Shown here piece after piece: positions 47,848 through 59,192 of a stretch of 64,000 nt of DNA. Source of the DNA: Dicyema japonicum (taxonomy: Eukaryota; Dicyemida; Rhombozoa; Dicyemidae); contig RDEW01000034.1 of the NCBI GenBank assembly GCA_011109175.1, positions 579,556 to 643,555 on the forward strand. Reading direction: 5' to 3'. Both the position numbers and the translations under genes were made by a program. The notes below the pieces were generated by a model. That model had not been told where the DNA came from. It worked only from the letters and a program-made list of their open reading frames with translations, and did not search any database. The first letter of the stretch is position 1; every line of letters starts with the position of its first letter.

Positions 47848-47936
47848 ATTTATTAAGGAAGTAATAAATGCTTGTTCGCAGAAAAAATTCCAAGAAATTA
47901 ATAAATCATATAAATACTCAATTTCAGTAAACTCAA

Positions 47937-48268
47937 TGGCGGTGGCTTAGTGGTTAGGTGTCGGGCTTAAGTGGCTTAGGCTACGGGTTCGAATCTCGCT
48001 TGCTGTTCACCTTGGTGGAAGGTTCACGCATCTACGATGCAGAAATGGTTTGACGAGTGACGCCGTCATCAGTGAATACTCACTGCGGAACTGATTTGTC
48101 TAGAAAGGACACTCACACAAGAAAAAGAAAAAAAGAAGTGAAGATCATTCCTTGGTTCTACGATTAGTTAAAATTAACTGTTCTTTACTTAAATAAAGTG
48201 TGTGTCCTGCTATGCGGAGCTATAAAATACTATGGCTCTCGTGAAAAGGCTTTATTATTATTATTATT
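47937..48268 (+). mobile_element. tRNA-derived SINE in unit 5 (same insertion as unit 3)
   Basis: Nearly identical to the copy at 40323 and at the same position relative to gene A, with the same flanking duplication. It is therefore one insertion copied by array duplication, not two independent events. Confidence 0.9.
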
Positions 48269-48281
48269 AGTAAAAACTCAA

Positions 48282-49109
48282 ATGTTCTGGTTTTTAGTAA
48301 TTGTGTTAGGAATAATAGAAATTTGTATTACATTTTATAATAATAGCATTACAACAATACACACCATACCCTATGACAGTGAAATTTGATAATTTCCCAG
48401 TAATTTACTTTATTAACAATTAGGAGACGAGAAGAAATTTTGTCATACCGGTCAAAATGTGTCATTAATGTTTAGGCTTAGGAGAAGTTATGACTATAAC
48501 CGAAGAGAATATTAATCCTGAACTTACCATAACAATAAGGTAATACAACAATTAATTCTTTTAGTCGTGGTCAAGAAAATTGTGATTACAGAGATAGTAT
48601 TTTAACGGTAACAGTGCTACCAGAAGCTGAAGGTATAGATAATTTATATTAATAGATCTTGACTGGAAAAATATTAAAATGTCTGTTAAAAAAATTTTTG
48701 CGAGGAAAAGAAGTAATAGACCCTCAATCCCGAAAATTTGATATACTACAGGACGAAAGTGGATGGTTAATAATGTAATATCATTTTAGCGCAAGAATAT
48801 TATCCGATGATCAAGTTTTATTCCTTCAAGGGATAAACAAATCAGATTTTTTGAATAGAATTGTAGGTTAATAAATTTTTAATATTAGAACAACCTACTG
48901 TTACGACCACCAGTACAACCACTACTCCTATACCTCCTGATGATGATGACATGGACAAAGATGAGCAAGAAGATATCAATGAAGATTCTGAAAAATTAAC
49001 CACCAAAGATCGCAGTAATATTGGAATAAATTGTATAATTATAATATATTCAGCATTCAATATTATTCATTTCCTGAATGCTCTAATTATTATTGGAGTT
49101 ATCATTTAA
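48282..49109 (+). pseudogene. gene A copy 5 (SINE directly upstream)
   Basis: Same structure, with the SINE at 47937-48268 directly upstream at the same site as in copy 3. One extra G lies at the exon 5 donor (GAAGGTATAG), and the poly-A run of exon 6 differs (AAAAAAATTTTTGCG). The last exon reads DKDEQEDINEDSEKL, a variant stretch. Confidence 0.7.
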
Positions 49110-49179
49110 TTAGATTATTAATAATTTGATTGGATTGGGTTTTCTAAATAAAAGGATTTATTAAAATAATTTTGACTAA

Positions 49180-51010
49180 AACTAACAGTTAACAATTATT
49201 GATGCTCTGGTAATTGAGAACGCATTTCCTTCAATAATTTGCATGGTAATGTGCTCAATGAGTCAGCTTTTTTCTCTTCAAAAATTTTTCTTTCAGATCT
49301 AATTTGTTTGGTTTTTGTCGAAGTCACGTGGAGAATTTCCGAGGCCAAATTCTGATTTTTGAGATCAAATACCTGTTTTTCATTTACTGAGACGACCTTA
49401 TCCCTCAGAAAACTCTGATTAGACACAGCGAGAAACCGGGCTTGTCGCTATGGAAGAAATTCTGTTCGTCGATTCCATGGTCGAATGTTTGCCCAAATTG
49501 TTTATCCTCTCAGAGGAGACCGAGACCATGCTGCTCTTCGTAGAAGACCAGTCGATCGATAATGTTGATTTTTTTAAAAATTATTTAGAGTTAAAAAAAC
49601 ATTGAGCCAGTTTTGGGACTCAATCTACCTTAGATAGAAATACTCTGGAATCCCACCATTTGAAGGATATTTCACCGCAACAATTAGGGAAACCCTGAGC
49701 AGGCACAAACGGGAGTTTATATAGACTGAAAATGATAATATTGAGTGTCTGTCGGCCTCCTCACTGGGATTATCACTCAAAAAGAGAATAATTTTACAAT
49801 TTTCTTATTATTATCCAGAATTTTCAAGGTTAGGTCATCCTTGCAGTCGATCTTAAGTGGACTACATTATTTGGAGAATTAATCAACATTTTGGCTTCTT
49901 CGTTCCATTTAAGGTTCCCATCACTTGCTGAATCGCTTGCTGTACTGAATCTTTTCCTGGCGACTCCAAAAACTCAAGAAAAGTTTCTCACACATTTAAT
50001 ATCGTCATAAATTTGCAACCTTCTTTTCGTTTTCTTTGATAGTTTAAGACTTCCTTTTGCCATTCAACAGTTTGTAACTTAGAGGTTTGTTCACATGTTC
50101 ATGTTAAATTAATTAAATAATTCCAAAGACCAAGGATAAGCAAACTAACTAACTCCTTATCCTGTCTCGTTCCACCGTTCCAGAACTTGTTTCCAGGCAA
50201 CGACACAGAAGAGGAGTCGTTGACCTGAAACCCATCCGTTTCTTCCTCATCAAAGTTACCTGGAACGCCACTGAACTGATTTATTGATTAATTGCTGTAA
50301 CCAAATTTTCCTTCTTCGATAGTGCTCATTTCATATTTATACTCTACCAACATGCACTACAGCATCCTCTTGAGACAACGGATTGAATGTATGTAGTTTG
50401 AGCTCTCTAACAAATAAATCGTACTTATTCAACTTTTTTACTTAGTGTGAATCAATAATCCTTGAGAAGTAAAACTCCTCTTAAACACAACTAAACTGAA
50501 ATAATCATCTATCTCATTCATCATCCTCACCATTCTCAGCAAATATTTTTAGATTATAAATAATAGTAAGTGATTGGCTGTATACGTCATCAACGATTAA
50601 TTACTTTGGGATATAGACAATTTTGGAAATTTAAATTTTAGAATTTTGCTTAAAGGATCCATTACTAACACACAAAGCCGGAAAGACAGCGAATCTCCTT
50701 GCAATATACCACGATTTAATTTAACGAACCCAATCTTTCCCTGTTGAAATATCAGATAACTTTCCAATTGCATATCAGACTCTTCACGAACCTTCCAATC
50801 CAAATTGGGAAACAGAAAACTCTGAACATGGCAGTGAAAGCAATAGTCTACAAAGTTGTACGCCTTCTTTAAATAAATCCACGAAGCGAATATTTTGTTT
50901 CCTTAATCACTGTTTTTGCACTGATTTATTACAGCTCGCTCCTTCGCCCCTTGACATATCCTCCTTGCCCATGCTTTTGCAAAACTGACATACAAGGTTT
51001 CACGTAAAAT
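49180..51010 (-). mobile_element. R2-like retrotransposon debris, unit 5
   Basis: Same segment. The minus strand of 50803-50597 reads KLNRGILQGDSLSFRLCVLV and MDPLSKILKF (motif B and following). The tail at 49426-49196 reads MSNQSFLRDKVVSVNEKQVF and FEEKKADSLSTLP. Confidence 0.75.
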
Positions 51011-51541
51011 TCGTATTATTATAATATATTTATTCCTGATTGTTTTTATTGGATTAAATGTTTATTTAATGATCTTGGTTGTTTTACTGTGGTCTTGAGA
51101 TGTTAAATAAATAAAATTTTATTTTTCATTTGAAAACAATTTATTACATAACAAGACAATCAAAATAATCCACTTGATTGATGAAATAGATGTTTCTCTT
51201 GACAACTGCCAGAGAAATCCTTTGGAACAACCATTCGATTTCCCGACTCTCATTCTTCACTTTCGAAATCATTGACCCAAGCGATTTTAGAAAAGAGACG
51301 TCTTGGCTCCACTCGTCTAGACAACAACGGGTTGTACATGGAATCTGAATGAGAGGCTATCTTATTTTTTTATATTGAGAGTATTGAAGGTAGAGCAGCC
51401 TCCCCAAATGAAAATTTATTATGAAATTATTAATTAAAAGACAGTTGTTATTAATTAAAGTTAATTAACTTAAAGTCATGAAAAAATCACTTTTATGATC
51501 TACAGGTATTAAGCACGGTCTTTTTATGATATTCACACAAA

Positions 51542-51846
51542 ATGGAAAACCGCCAGAAGAACGGTGTTTTCGAAAATTTGTTGGTTCCCGAGAGACACTG
51601 GGAAAAGATGAGAATATTGCTGAGAAGCCAGGATCAGCTGATGGCGTTTGAATTTTAATTATTGTTTACCTTGTGATTTATGACTTAATAATAATAGATT
51701 GCAATACTATTTAAAAAATCGATAGTGGAATGACCACTCAGATTATAATGGTATCAGCATCCAAGTATTTTAAAAAGCGTTCTCAAAAGACATACCACCA
51801 TCGGGATTGTAAAAATGATATTAATTCAGATTCTAAATTTATGTAA
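51542..51846 (+). CDS. gene B copy in front of gene A copy 6
   Basis: Same model; the intron donor region reads GTTTGAATTT, and there is an extra base near 51719 (AAAAAATCGATAG), so the second exon is probably shifted. Confidence 0.4.
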
Positions 51847-51936
51847 ATTTATTAAGGAAGTAATAAATGCTTGTTCGCAGAAAAAATTCCAAGAAATTAA
51901 TAAATCATATAAATACTCAATTTCAGTAAAACTCAA

Positions 51937-52763
51937 ATGTTCTGGTTTTTAGTAATTGTGTTAGGAATAATAGAAATTTGTATTACATTTTATAATAATA
52001 GCACTACAACAATACACACCATACCCTATGAGAGTGAAATTTGATAATTTCCCAGTAATTTACTTTATTAACAATTAGGGAGACGAGAGAAATTTTGTCA
52101 TACCGGTCAATATGTGTCATTAATGCTTAGGCATTAGGAGAAGTTATGACTATAACCGAAGAGAATATTAATCCTGAACTTAGCATAACAATAAGGTAAT
52201 ACAACAATTAATTCTTTTAGTCGTGGTCAAGAAAATTGTGATTACAGAGATAGTATTTTAACGGTAACAGTGCTACCAGATGCAGAAGTATAGATAATTT
52301 ATATTAATAGATCTTGACTGGAAAAATATTAAAATGTCTGTTAAAAAATATTTTGCGAGGAAAAGAAGTAATAGACCCTCAATCCCGAAATTTTGATATA
52401 CTGCAGGACGAAAGTGGATGGTTAATAATGTAATATCATTTTAGTGCAAGAATATTATCCGATGATCAAGTTTTATTCCTTCAAGGGATAAACAAAGCAG
52501 ATTTTTTGAAAAGAATTGGAGGTTAACAAATTATTAATATTAGAACAACCTCCTGTTACGACCACCAGTACAACCACTACTCCTATACCTCCTGATGATG
52601 ATGACATGGACACAGATGAGCAAAAGATATCCATGAAGATTCTGAAAAATTAACCACCAAAGATCGCAGTAATATTGGAATAAATTGTATTATTATAATA
52701 TATTCAGCATTCAATATTATTCATCTCCTGAATGCTCTAATTATTATTGGAGTTATCATTTAA
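51937..52763 (+). CDS. gene A copy 6: predicted single-pass surface protein (best-preserved copy)
   Basis: Exons 51937-51979, 52002-52054, 52079-52105, 52131-52195, 52221-52287, 52311-52429, 52451-52521 and 52544-52763. The seven GT-AG introns are 22, 24, 25, 25, 23, 21 and 22 nt, and every phase agrees. The product, about 221 residues: a hydrophobic start MFWFLVIVLGIIEIS (signal peptide), an ectodomain with SITISRGQENCDYRDSILTV, two cysteines and LRGKEVIDPQS, then VLFLQGINKADFLKRIG, a Thr/Pro stalk (TTTSTTTTPIPP) typical of O-glycosylated linkers, an acidic run, and a C-terminal hydrophobic segment IGINCIIIIYSAFNIIHFLN. This suggests a membrane-anchored, outward-facing protein. The family is not recognised. 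This copy lacks one A in exon 8 (CAAAAGAT), the only frame break seen. Confidence 0.78.
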
Positions 52764-52839
52764 TTAGATTATTAATAATTTGATTGGATTGGGTTCTCTA
52801 AATAAAAGGATTTATTAAAATAATTTTGACTAAAACTGA

Positions 52840-54670
52840 CAGTTAACAATAATTGATGCTCTGGTAATTGAGAACGCATTTCCTCCAATAATTTGCATGG
52901 AAATGTGCTCAATGGGTCAGCTTTTTTCTCTTCAAAACTTTTTCTTTCTGATCTAATTCGTTTGGGCTTTATCGAAGTCACGTGGAGAATTTCCGAGGCC
53001 AAATTCTGATTTTTGAGATCACATACCTGTTTTTCATTTACTGACACGACCTTATCCCTCAGAAAACTCTGATTAGACACAGCGAGAAACCGGGCTTGTC
53101 GCTATGGAAGAAATTCTGTTCGTCGATTCCATGGCCGAATGTTTGCCCAAATTGTTGATCCTCTCAGAGGAGACCGAGACCATGCTGCTCTTCGTAGAAA
53201 ACCGTCGATCGATAATGTTGATTTTTTTAAAAATTATTTAGAGTATTAATTTAAAAAAAAAACATTGAGCCAGTTTTGGGACTCAATCTACCTTAGATAG
53301 AAATACTCTGGAATCCAACCATTTGAAGGATATTTCACCGCAACAATTTGGGAAACCCCGAGCAGGCACAAACGGGAGTTTATATAGACTGAAAATGATA
53401 ATATTGAGTGTCTGTCGGCCTCCTCACTGGGATTATCACTCAAAAAGAGAATAATTTACAATTTTCTTATTATTATCCAGAATTTTCAAGGTTAGGTCAT
53501 CCTTGCAGTCGATCTTAAGTGGACTACATTATTTGGAGAATTAATCAACATTTTGGCTTCTTCGTTCCATTTAGGGTTCCCATCACTTGCTGAATCGCTT
53601 GCTGTACTGAATCTTTTCCTGGCGACTCCAAAAACTCAAGAAAAGTTTCTCACACATTTAATATTGTCATAAATTTGCAACCTTCTTTTCGTTTTCTTTG
53701 ATTGTTTAAGACTTCCTTTTTGCCATTCAACAGTTTGTAACTTAGAGGTTTGTTCACATGTTCATGTTAAATTAATTAAATTATTCCAAAGACCAAGGAT
53801 AAGCAAACTAACTAACTCCTTATCCTGTCTCGTTCCACCGTTCCAGAACTTGTTTCCAGGCAACGACACAGAAGAGGAGTCGTTGACCTGAAACCCATCC
53901 GTTTCTTCCTCATCAAAGTTACCTGGAACGCCACTGAACTGATTTATTGATTAATTGCTGTAACCAAATCTTCCTTCCTCGATAGTGCACATTTCATATT
54001 TATACTCTACCAACATGCTCTCCAGCATCCTCTTGAGGACAACGGATTGAATGTATGTAGTTTGAGCTCTCTAACAAATAAATCGTACTTATTCAACTTT
54101 TTTACTTAGTGTGAATCAATAATCCTTGAGAAGTAAAACTCCTCTTAAACACAACTAAACTGAAATAATCATCTATCTCATTCATCATCCTCACCATTCT
54201 CAGCAAATATTTTTAGATTATCAATAATAGTAAGTGATTGGCTGTATACGTCATCAATGATTAATTACTTTGGGATATAGACAATTTTGGAAATTTAAAT
54301 TTTAGAATTTTGCTTAAAGGATCCATTACTAACACACAAAGCCGGAAAGACAACGAATCTCCTTGCAATATACCACGATTTAATTTAACGAACCCAATCT
54401 TTCCTTGTTGAAATTTCGAATAACTTTCCAATGGCTTATGAGACTCTTCACAAACCTTCCAATCCACATTGGGAAACAGAAAACTCAGAACATGGCAGAG
54501 AAAGCAATGGTCCACAAAGTTGTACGCCTTCTTTAAATAAATCCACGAAGCGAATATTTTGTTTCCATAATGACTGTTTATGCACTGATTTATTACAGCT
54601 CGCTCCTTCGCCCCTTGACATATCCTCCTTGCTCCATGCTTTTGCGAAATTGACATACAAGGACTCACGT
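52840..54670 (-). mobile_element. R2-like retrotransposon debris, unit 6 (longest open reverse-transcriptase stretch)
   Basis: The minus strand of 54668-54261 is open for 135 codons: QGAKERAVINQCINSHYGNK, FASWIYLKKAYNFVDHCFLC, GKIGFVKLNRGILQGDSLSF and LCVLVMDPLSKILKFKFPKL. It covers palm motifs A and B. The catalytic Asp of motif A is Tyr here. The tail at 53080-52772 has RSERKSFEEKKADPLSTFPC. At 55050-54800 (and the same place in other units) the minus strand reads LKSLGSMISKVKNESREIEW and FQRIFLAVVKRNI, which matches the C terminus of RLE family 1, so two different LINE ends are fused in each unit. Confidence 0.75.
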
Positions 54671-55207
54671 GAAATTCGTATTATTATAATATATTTATTC
54701 CTGATTGTTTTTAATTAGTTAAATGTTTATTTAATGATCTTGGTTGTTTTACTGTGGTCTTGAGATGTTAATTAAATAAAATTTTATTTTTCATGTGAAA
54801 ACAATTTATTACGTAACAAGACAATCAAAATAATCCACTTGATTGATGAAATGGATGTTTCTTTTGACAACTGCCAGAAAAATCCTTTGGAACAACCATT
54901 CGATTTCCCGACTCTCATTCTTCACTTTGGAAATCATTGACCCAAGCGATTTTAGAAAAGAGGCGTCTTGGCTCCACTCGTCTAGACAACAACGGGTTGT
55001 ACATGGAATCTGAATGAGAGGCTATCTTATTTTTTTATCTTGAAATTATTAAAAGTACGAGCAGCCTCCCCAAATGAAAATTTATTATGAAATTATTAAT
55101 TAAAAGACAGTTGTTATTAATTAAAGTTAATTAATTTAAAGTCATGAAAAAATCACTTTTATGATCTACAAGTATTAAGCACGGTCTTTTTATGATATTC
55201 ACACAAA

Positions 55208-55511
55208 ATGGAAAACCGCCAGAAGAACGGTGTTTTCGAAAATTTGTTGGTTCCCGAGAGACACTGGGAAAAGATGAGAATATTGCTGAGAAGCCAGGAT
55301 CAGCTGATGGCGTTTGTATTTTAATTATTGTTTACCTTGTGATTTATGACTTAATAATAATAGATTGGAATACTATTTAAAAAACGATAGTGGAATGACC
55401 ACTCAGATTATAATGGTATCAGCATCCAAGTATTTTAAAAAGCGATCTCAAAAGACATACCACCATCGGGATTGTAAAAATGATATTAATTCAGATTCTA
55501 AATTTATGTAA
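55208..55511 (+). CDS. gene B: small basic protein, unknown function
   Basis: Exon 1 is 55208-55311 and exon 2 is 55364-55511, with a 52-nt GT-AG intron whose last 25 nt (GTGATTTATG...AATAG) also look like a complete micro-intron. The 83-residue product starts MENRQKNGVFENLLVPERHW, continues KMRILLRSQDQLMALEYYLK, and ends with a basic part, SKYFKKRSQKTYHHRDCKND. No signal peptide, membrane segment or known motif. The join gives one open frame in several units, which argues for a gene. However, another frame is also open over exon 1 (starting MIFTQNGKPPEER), so the assignment is tentative. Extra 5' exons may exist upstream. Confidence 0.5.
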
Positions 55512-55601
55512 ATTTATTAAGGAAGTAATAAATGCTTGTTCGCAGAAAAAATTCCAAGAAATTAATAAATCATATAAATACTCAATTTCAGTAAAACTCA
55601 A

Positions 55602-56438
55602 ATGTTCTGGTTTTTAGTAATTGTGTTAGGAATAATAGAGATTTGTATTACATTTTATAAAATAGCACTACAACAATACACACCATACTCTATGGAAGTG
55701 AAATTTGATAATTTCCCAGTAATTTACTTTATTAAAAATTAGGGAGACGAGATAGATTTTGTCATCGGTCAATATGTGTCATTAATGTTCAGGCTCTAAG
55801 AGAAGTTATGACTATAACCGAAGAGAATATTAATCCTGAACTTACCATAACAATAAGGTAATACAACAATTAATTCTTTTAGTCGTGGTCAAGAAAATTG
55901 TGATTACAGAGATAGTATTTTAACGGTAACAGTGCTACAAGATGCTGAAGTATAGATAATTTATATTAATAGATCTTGACTGGAAAAATATTAAAATGTC
56001 TGTTAAAAAATATTTTGCGAGGAAAAGAAGTAATAGACCCTCAACCCCGAGAATTTGATATACTACAGGACGAAAGTGGATGGTTAATAATGTAATATCA
56101 TTTTAGCGCAAGAATATTATCCGATGAACAAGTTTTATTCCTTCAAGGGATAAACAAATCAGACTTTTTGAATAGAATTGTAGGTTAATAAATTTTTAAT
56201 ATTAGAACAACCTACTGTTACGACCACCAGTACAACCACTACTCCTATACCTCCTGATGATGATGACATGGACACAGATGAGCAAAAAGATATCCATGAA
56301 GATTCTGAAAAATTAACCACCAAAGATCGCAGTAATATTGGAATAAATTGTATTATTATAATATATTCAGCATTCAATATTATTCATTTCCTGAATGCTC
56401 TAATTATTATTGGAGTTATCATTCAATTAGATTATTAA
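55602..56438 (+). pseudogene. gene A copy 7 (last in array)
   Basis: Same structure. The first intron has lost two bases (TTTATAAAATAG), and exon 3 is two bases short (GTCATCGG), breaking the frame. The stop is extended by QLDY. It is followed not by the R2-like debris of the other units but by the reversed composite element at 56590-57480. Confidence 0.7.
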
Positions 56439-56589
56439 TAATTTGATTGGATTGGGTTCTCTAAATAAAAAGATTTATTAAAATAATTTTTGACTAAAAA
56501 ACTAACAGTTAACAATTATTGGATGCTCTGGTAATTGAGAACGCATTTCCTCGATGATTTGCATCGTAATGTGCTCAATGGGTCAGCTT

Positions 56590-57480
56590 TTTTCTCTTCA
56601 TTCCTTTTTTTTTGATATGTTTATCAGGGTCAGAGACCTGTTTCTTATGATTCCTACCATCTCACGGTGACTGGTTAAAAAATGAATTGTCTATCGATAC
56701 ATTCGAAATTCTCATCTTTAGGGAATCTGTCTTTTCCGAGGCTGAGTCTGTATTAGATGTTCAAATATGATATCCGAGATATTCAAACAAGTGGCGTCCC
56801 AGCCGAGGTATGAGTCTGTATTAGATGTTCAAATATGATATCTGAGATATTCAAACAAGTGGCGTCCCATTTTCCCATGTAAAGAGATTTGTTTCTTCAG
56901 ACTTTTTGTTGGTTTAGGGAAGTCCGATAGGCTCAACTTGACACGAAAACCGACCGCTTATACTCCTCCACCAATAACTCAGATGATTTAACTGATTCTC
57001 GGATTCCTTTAACGACTCTTCCTCAAAAGAGAAAGTTAATACATTTAGCGTCGACCATTCTTCCACATCTACAGCTATTGATCACACAAACATCTATTTC
57101 GAGGCGGAAGCAAACCACAATTCTTGTGGCTTCGTCATCAAGTGTCCCAAATGAGTTGCATGAGAATGATGTGAGTCCTGCAACACTTCGGTTTGTCGAT
57201 GTAGAAACAATCGTGCCAAGTTATATCTCATCAATAGTCTGAGCATAAAAGTTTGTCCCAGTCTCGTTGTTTATTAGAGTTCTTTAGGAATCTCACACAT
57301 AGACGCATCCAGCATTCCTAAGCTGCCCATGTCACTGGTCAGAGACCAGTTCGCAAGGCTGTAATTAATTATCACCTCGATTGATTTCCAAAAATATTTT
57401 GGTCACTCCTGGTATCAAATTTCACAGACCAGTCAATAAGAGTTGAGATTTCTATTATGATGCCTCATTTTTCCGAAATA
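56590..57480 (-). mobile_element. reversed copy of the composite element at 16190-17157
   Basis: Matches 16250-17157 in reverse, including the Arg-rich C-terminal tail and the endonuclease scrap (16490-16720 corresponds to about 57240-57030). A 60-bp segment with GAGTCTGTATTAGATGTTCA is duplicated in tandem at 56743-56870. Confidence 0.7.
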
Positions 57481-57734
57481 TTGTTAACATTTCCAAATTG
57501 GCATTTTTCGTGGATATAACTTCGCCTCTAAATGACCTATATTTGAAACTGCATGCATGTAATCAATTTATACACTAAATATATGCACAAATCACTGCTT
57601 TTGAAAAGAAATTGATGTTGTGGGTATTACAGTTACAAAAAGGAAATATGACGCATTTTTTGAATTTTCTTTCTACGAATGAATATGCAAACAGTTATGG
57701 AAATTAAAATTTATTAAATAGGACAAAACATCAG

Positions 57735-58470
57735 TTAGCTTCCGCCCTCACTCCCCACGTCCCAAACAAGTGGTTTCCCGGCCTCGAAGGGAAATATAAT
57801 CATCCCGTCCGGTCGTTTCCCGTCACTTCTGCATAACCTGACCGGTTCAAGAATGGCCGAGTATCCAGCAGCATCCATAGCCCGCTTGACAATCTCATTC
57901 AGAGCCTTGTGCCTTGGGAATCTACCAGCGCTCCTCTTGCAGGCGAGAGGGTCTAGGACATAACAGTCTATCAGGATGCCACATCGGCACGGGTGAGGTA
58001 CACATACTTTCAGTCCCAGCCGCATAGAGATAGTACTTCTAACGCATCCATTATCCAGAAAGGTGCCCAGAGCTCCATTTGGGATGGCGTTTAGCCAAGC
58101 TTCGCTCTCAGGGGAAGCCCCCGAAAGCAAACAAACGCGTCGGTGCTGATTGGCTGATTCCAGTAAGAGTCCAATTGATTCCAGCACATAAATTGTCCAG
58201 GTTTCGCTGGTAGTCTTGTGAAGGAAGCAGAGGGAGGTTGGTGGCATTCCAGGGTTCTCGTGCCTGGGTTATGTCTTGGTCAATTGAGAATTCGGGTAGG
58301 GAGTGTAGAATCCTTTTGACATGGAAGCTACAGCCTACTAGTGATTATAGGTATGAAGGGAGTGAAAGGTCCACAGGGTTCCGAATTCCAAATCCTCCGA
58401 GTCTCACTGGCAGCGTAGCTTGCTTCCATGAGTAATCCTCGAACCAAACGTTGAAAATACGTTCCGCGGT
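57735..58470 (-). mobile_element. RLE-type family 1 retrotransposon 3' end with nuclease-like module
   Basis: The minus strand reads, in order: LPVRLGGFGIRNPVDLSLPS and YLSSLVG (58430-58330), then an open stretch of 170 codons (58247-57735). This contains EAWLNAIPNGALGTFLDNGC, VRSTISMRLGLKVCVPHPCR followed by CG (a Cys-rich motif), SAGRFPRHKALNEIVKRAMD and SDGKRPDGMIIFPFEAGKPL followed by VWDVG. The RPDG ... WDV arrangement fits a PD-(D/E)XK-like nuclease. This is the cleanest copy of that module in the window. Confidence 0.8.
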
Positions 58471-58479
58471 CGTTTTGGA

Positions 58480-59190
58480 TTGAGATTAGAATTTTCATCA
58501 TGTTTCATGGATTTTAGAGTTTTGATATTGAAACAGAGACAGAACCAGATTGTTATTAAATGGAATTACTTGAAATTCAATGCGACAATACACTTAAAAT
58601 ATTTTATTTTTGGAAACACATTTTACGTGAACAGTTATTCTCCAAAATGAATAATGTAAAAAATTTTCAAAACAAGGATGACTGATATTAACGATATATT
58701 ACTTTTAGCTACCAGTGAGATTAACGTAGACATTATTACTTTATTAAAAAATAAATTCACTTCTTTGAAATTTTAATTTTTTTTTGTTTGGCCCGCATCT
58801 CATAAAAAATAAAATTTTGGCCCGCGATGCCAAAAAGCCTGTCGACCCCCGATCTAAACTGTATTTTCTTTAGTATCATTGTTGCTAAGTTTTCCACTTT
58901 TTAATATCTTCCCATTATCCAAGTATGGATCCTAACTTACTCACACTTCTCCATGTTTCTTCAACTGACTGGGCTTTCATTTTACTGTTTTTATGTCCCT
59001 CTTTTGGATATTCATTTCAATGACCATTTGTCGAATATTTCGAGTTCTCAGTTTAGGATTTTTTATATCGCCCATCTTGCATATTGTGGGAAGAAAAAGC
59101 CAAATCCTCAAATCTCTGTGCGTAATATTCGACAATAAATCAATTTTGCTATTTTAAAATAAGTTTAAATTAAAATATTAATTATTTAAT
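58480..59190. other. spacer with a hAT-like terminal repeat near 58780-58855
   Basis: Reversed, 58855-58780 reads GGGGGTCGACAGGCTTTTTG, then GGCATCGCGGGCCAAA and GATGCGGGCCAAAC, which resembles the ends of hAT elements. No transposase is present. A 61-codon open frame at 58953-59138 is not recognised. Confidence 0.4.
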
Positions 59191-59192
59191 AT

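Larger units (their letters stand above)
32930..56600 (+). repeat. tandem array, period about 3.65 kb, seven gene A copies
   Basis: Gene A start codons lie at 33031, 36678, 40669, 44316, 48282, 51937 and 55602. Spacings are 3647, 3991, 3647, 3966, 3655 and 3665; the two long ones each hold a SINE of about 333 bp, so the basic period is about 3650. Each full unit contains, in order: gene A (+), reverse-strand R2-like retrotransposon debris, reverse-strand C-terminal debris of RLE family 1, gene B (+), then the next gene A. Units look very similar, differing by substitutions and single-base indels. The left edge lacks gene B; at the right edge (about 56600) the debris is replaced by the composite found at 16190-17157. 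Confidence 0.95.

Noticed and set aside
51980-52001. Alternative model in which gene A exon 1 runs on through FYNN and splices later
   Set aside because: That frame meets a stop in most copies; removing the 22-nt intron brings all copies into the frame VKFDNFP.
32930-56600. Ribosomal DNA or a non-coding satellite
   Set aside because: No rRNA sequence is visible, and the unit has a coherent eight-exon gene with consistent intron phases.
32930-56600. CRISPR array
   Set aside because: The repeat period is 3.65 kb with genes inside, in a eukaryotic genome; there are no short spaced repeats.
56821-56870. Microsatellite-like tandem at the composite element
   Set aside because: It is a single local duplication of about 60 bp, most simply a duplication error in the copied element.
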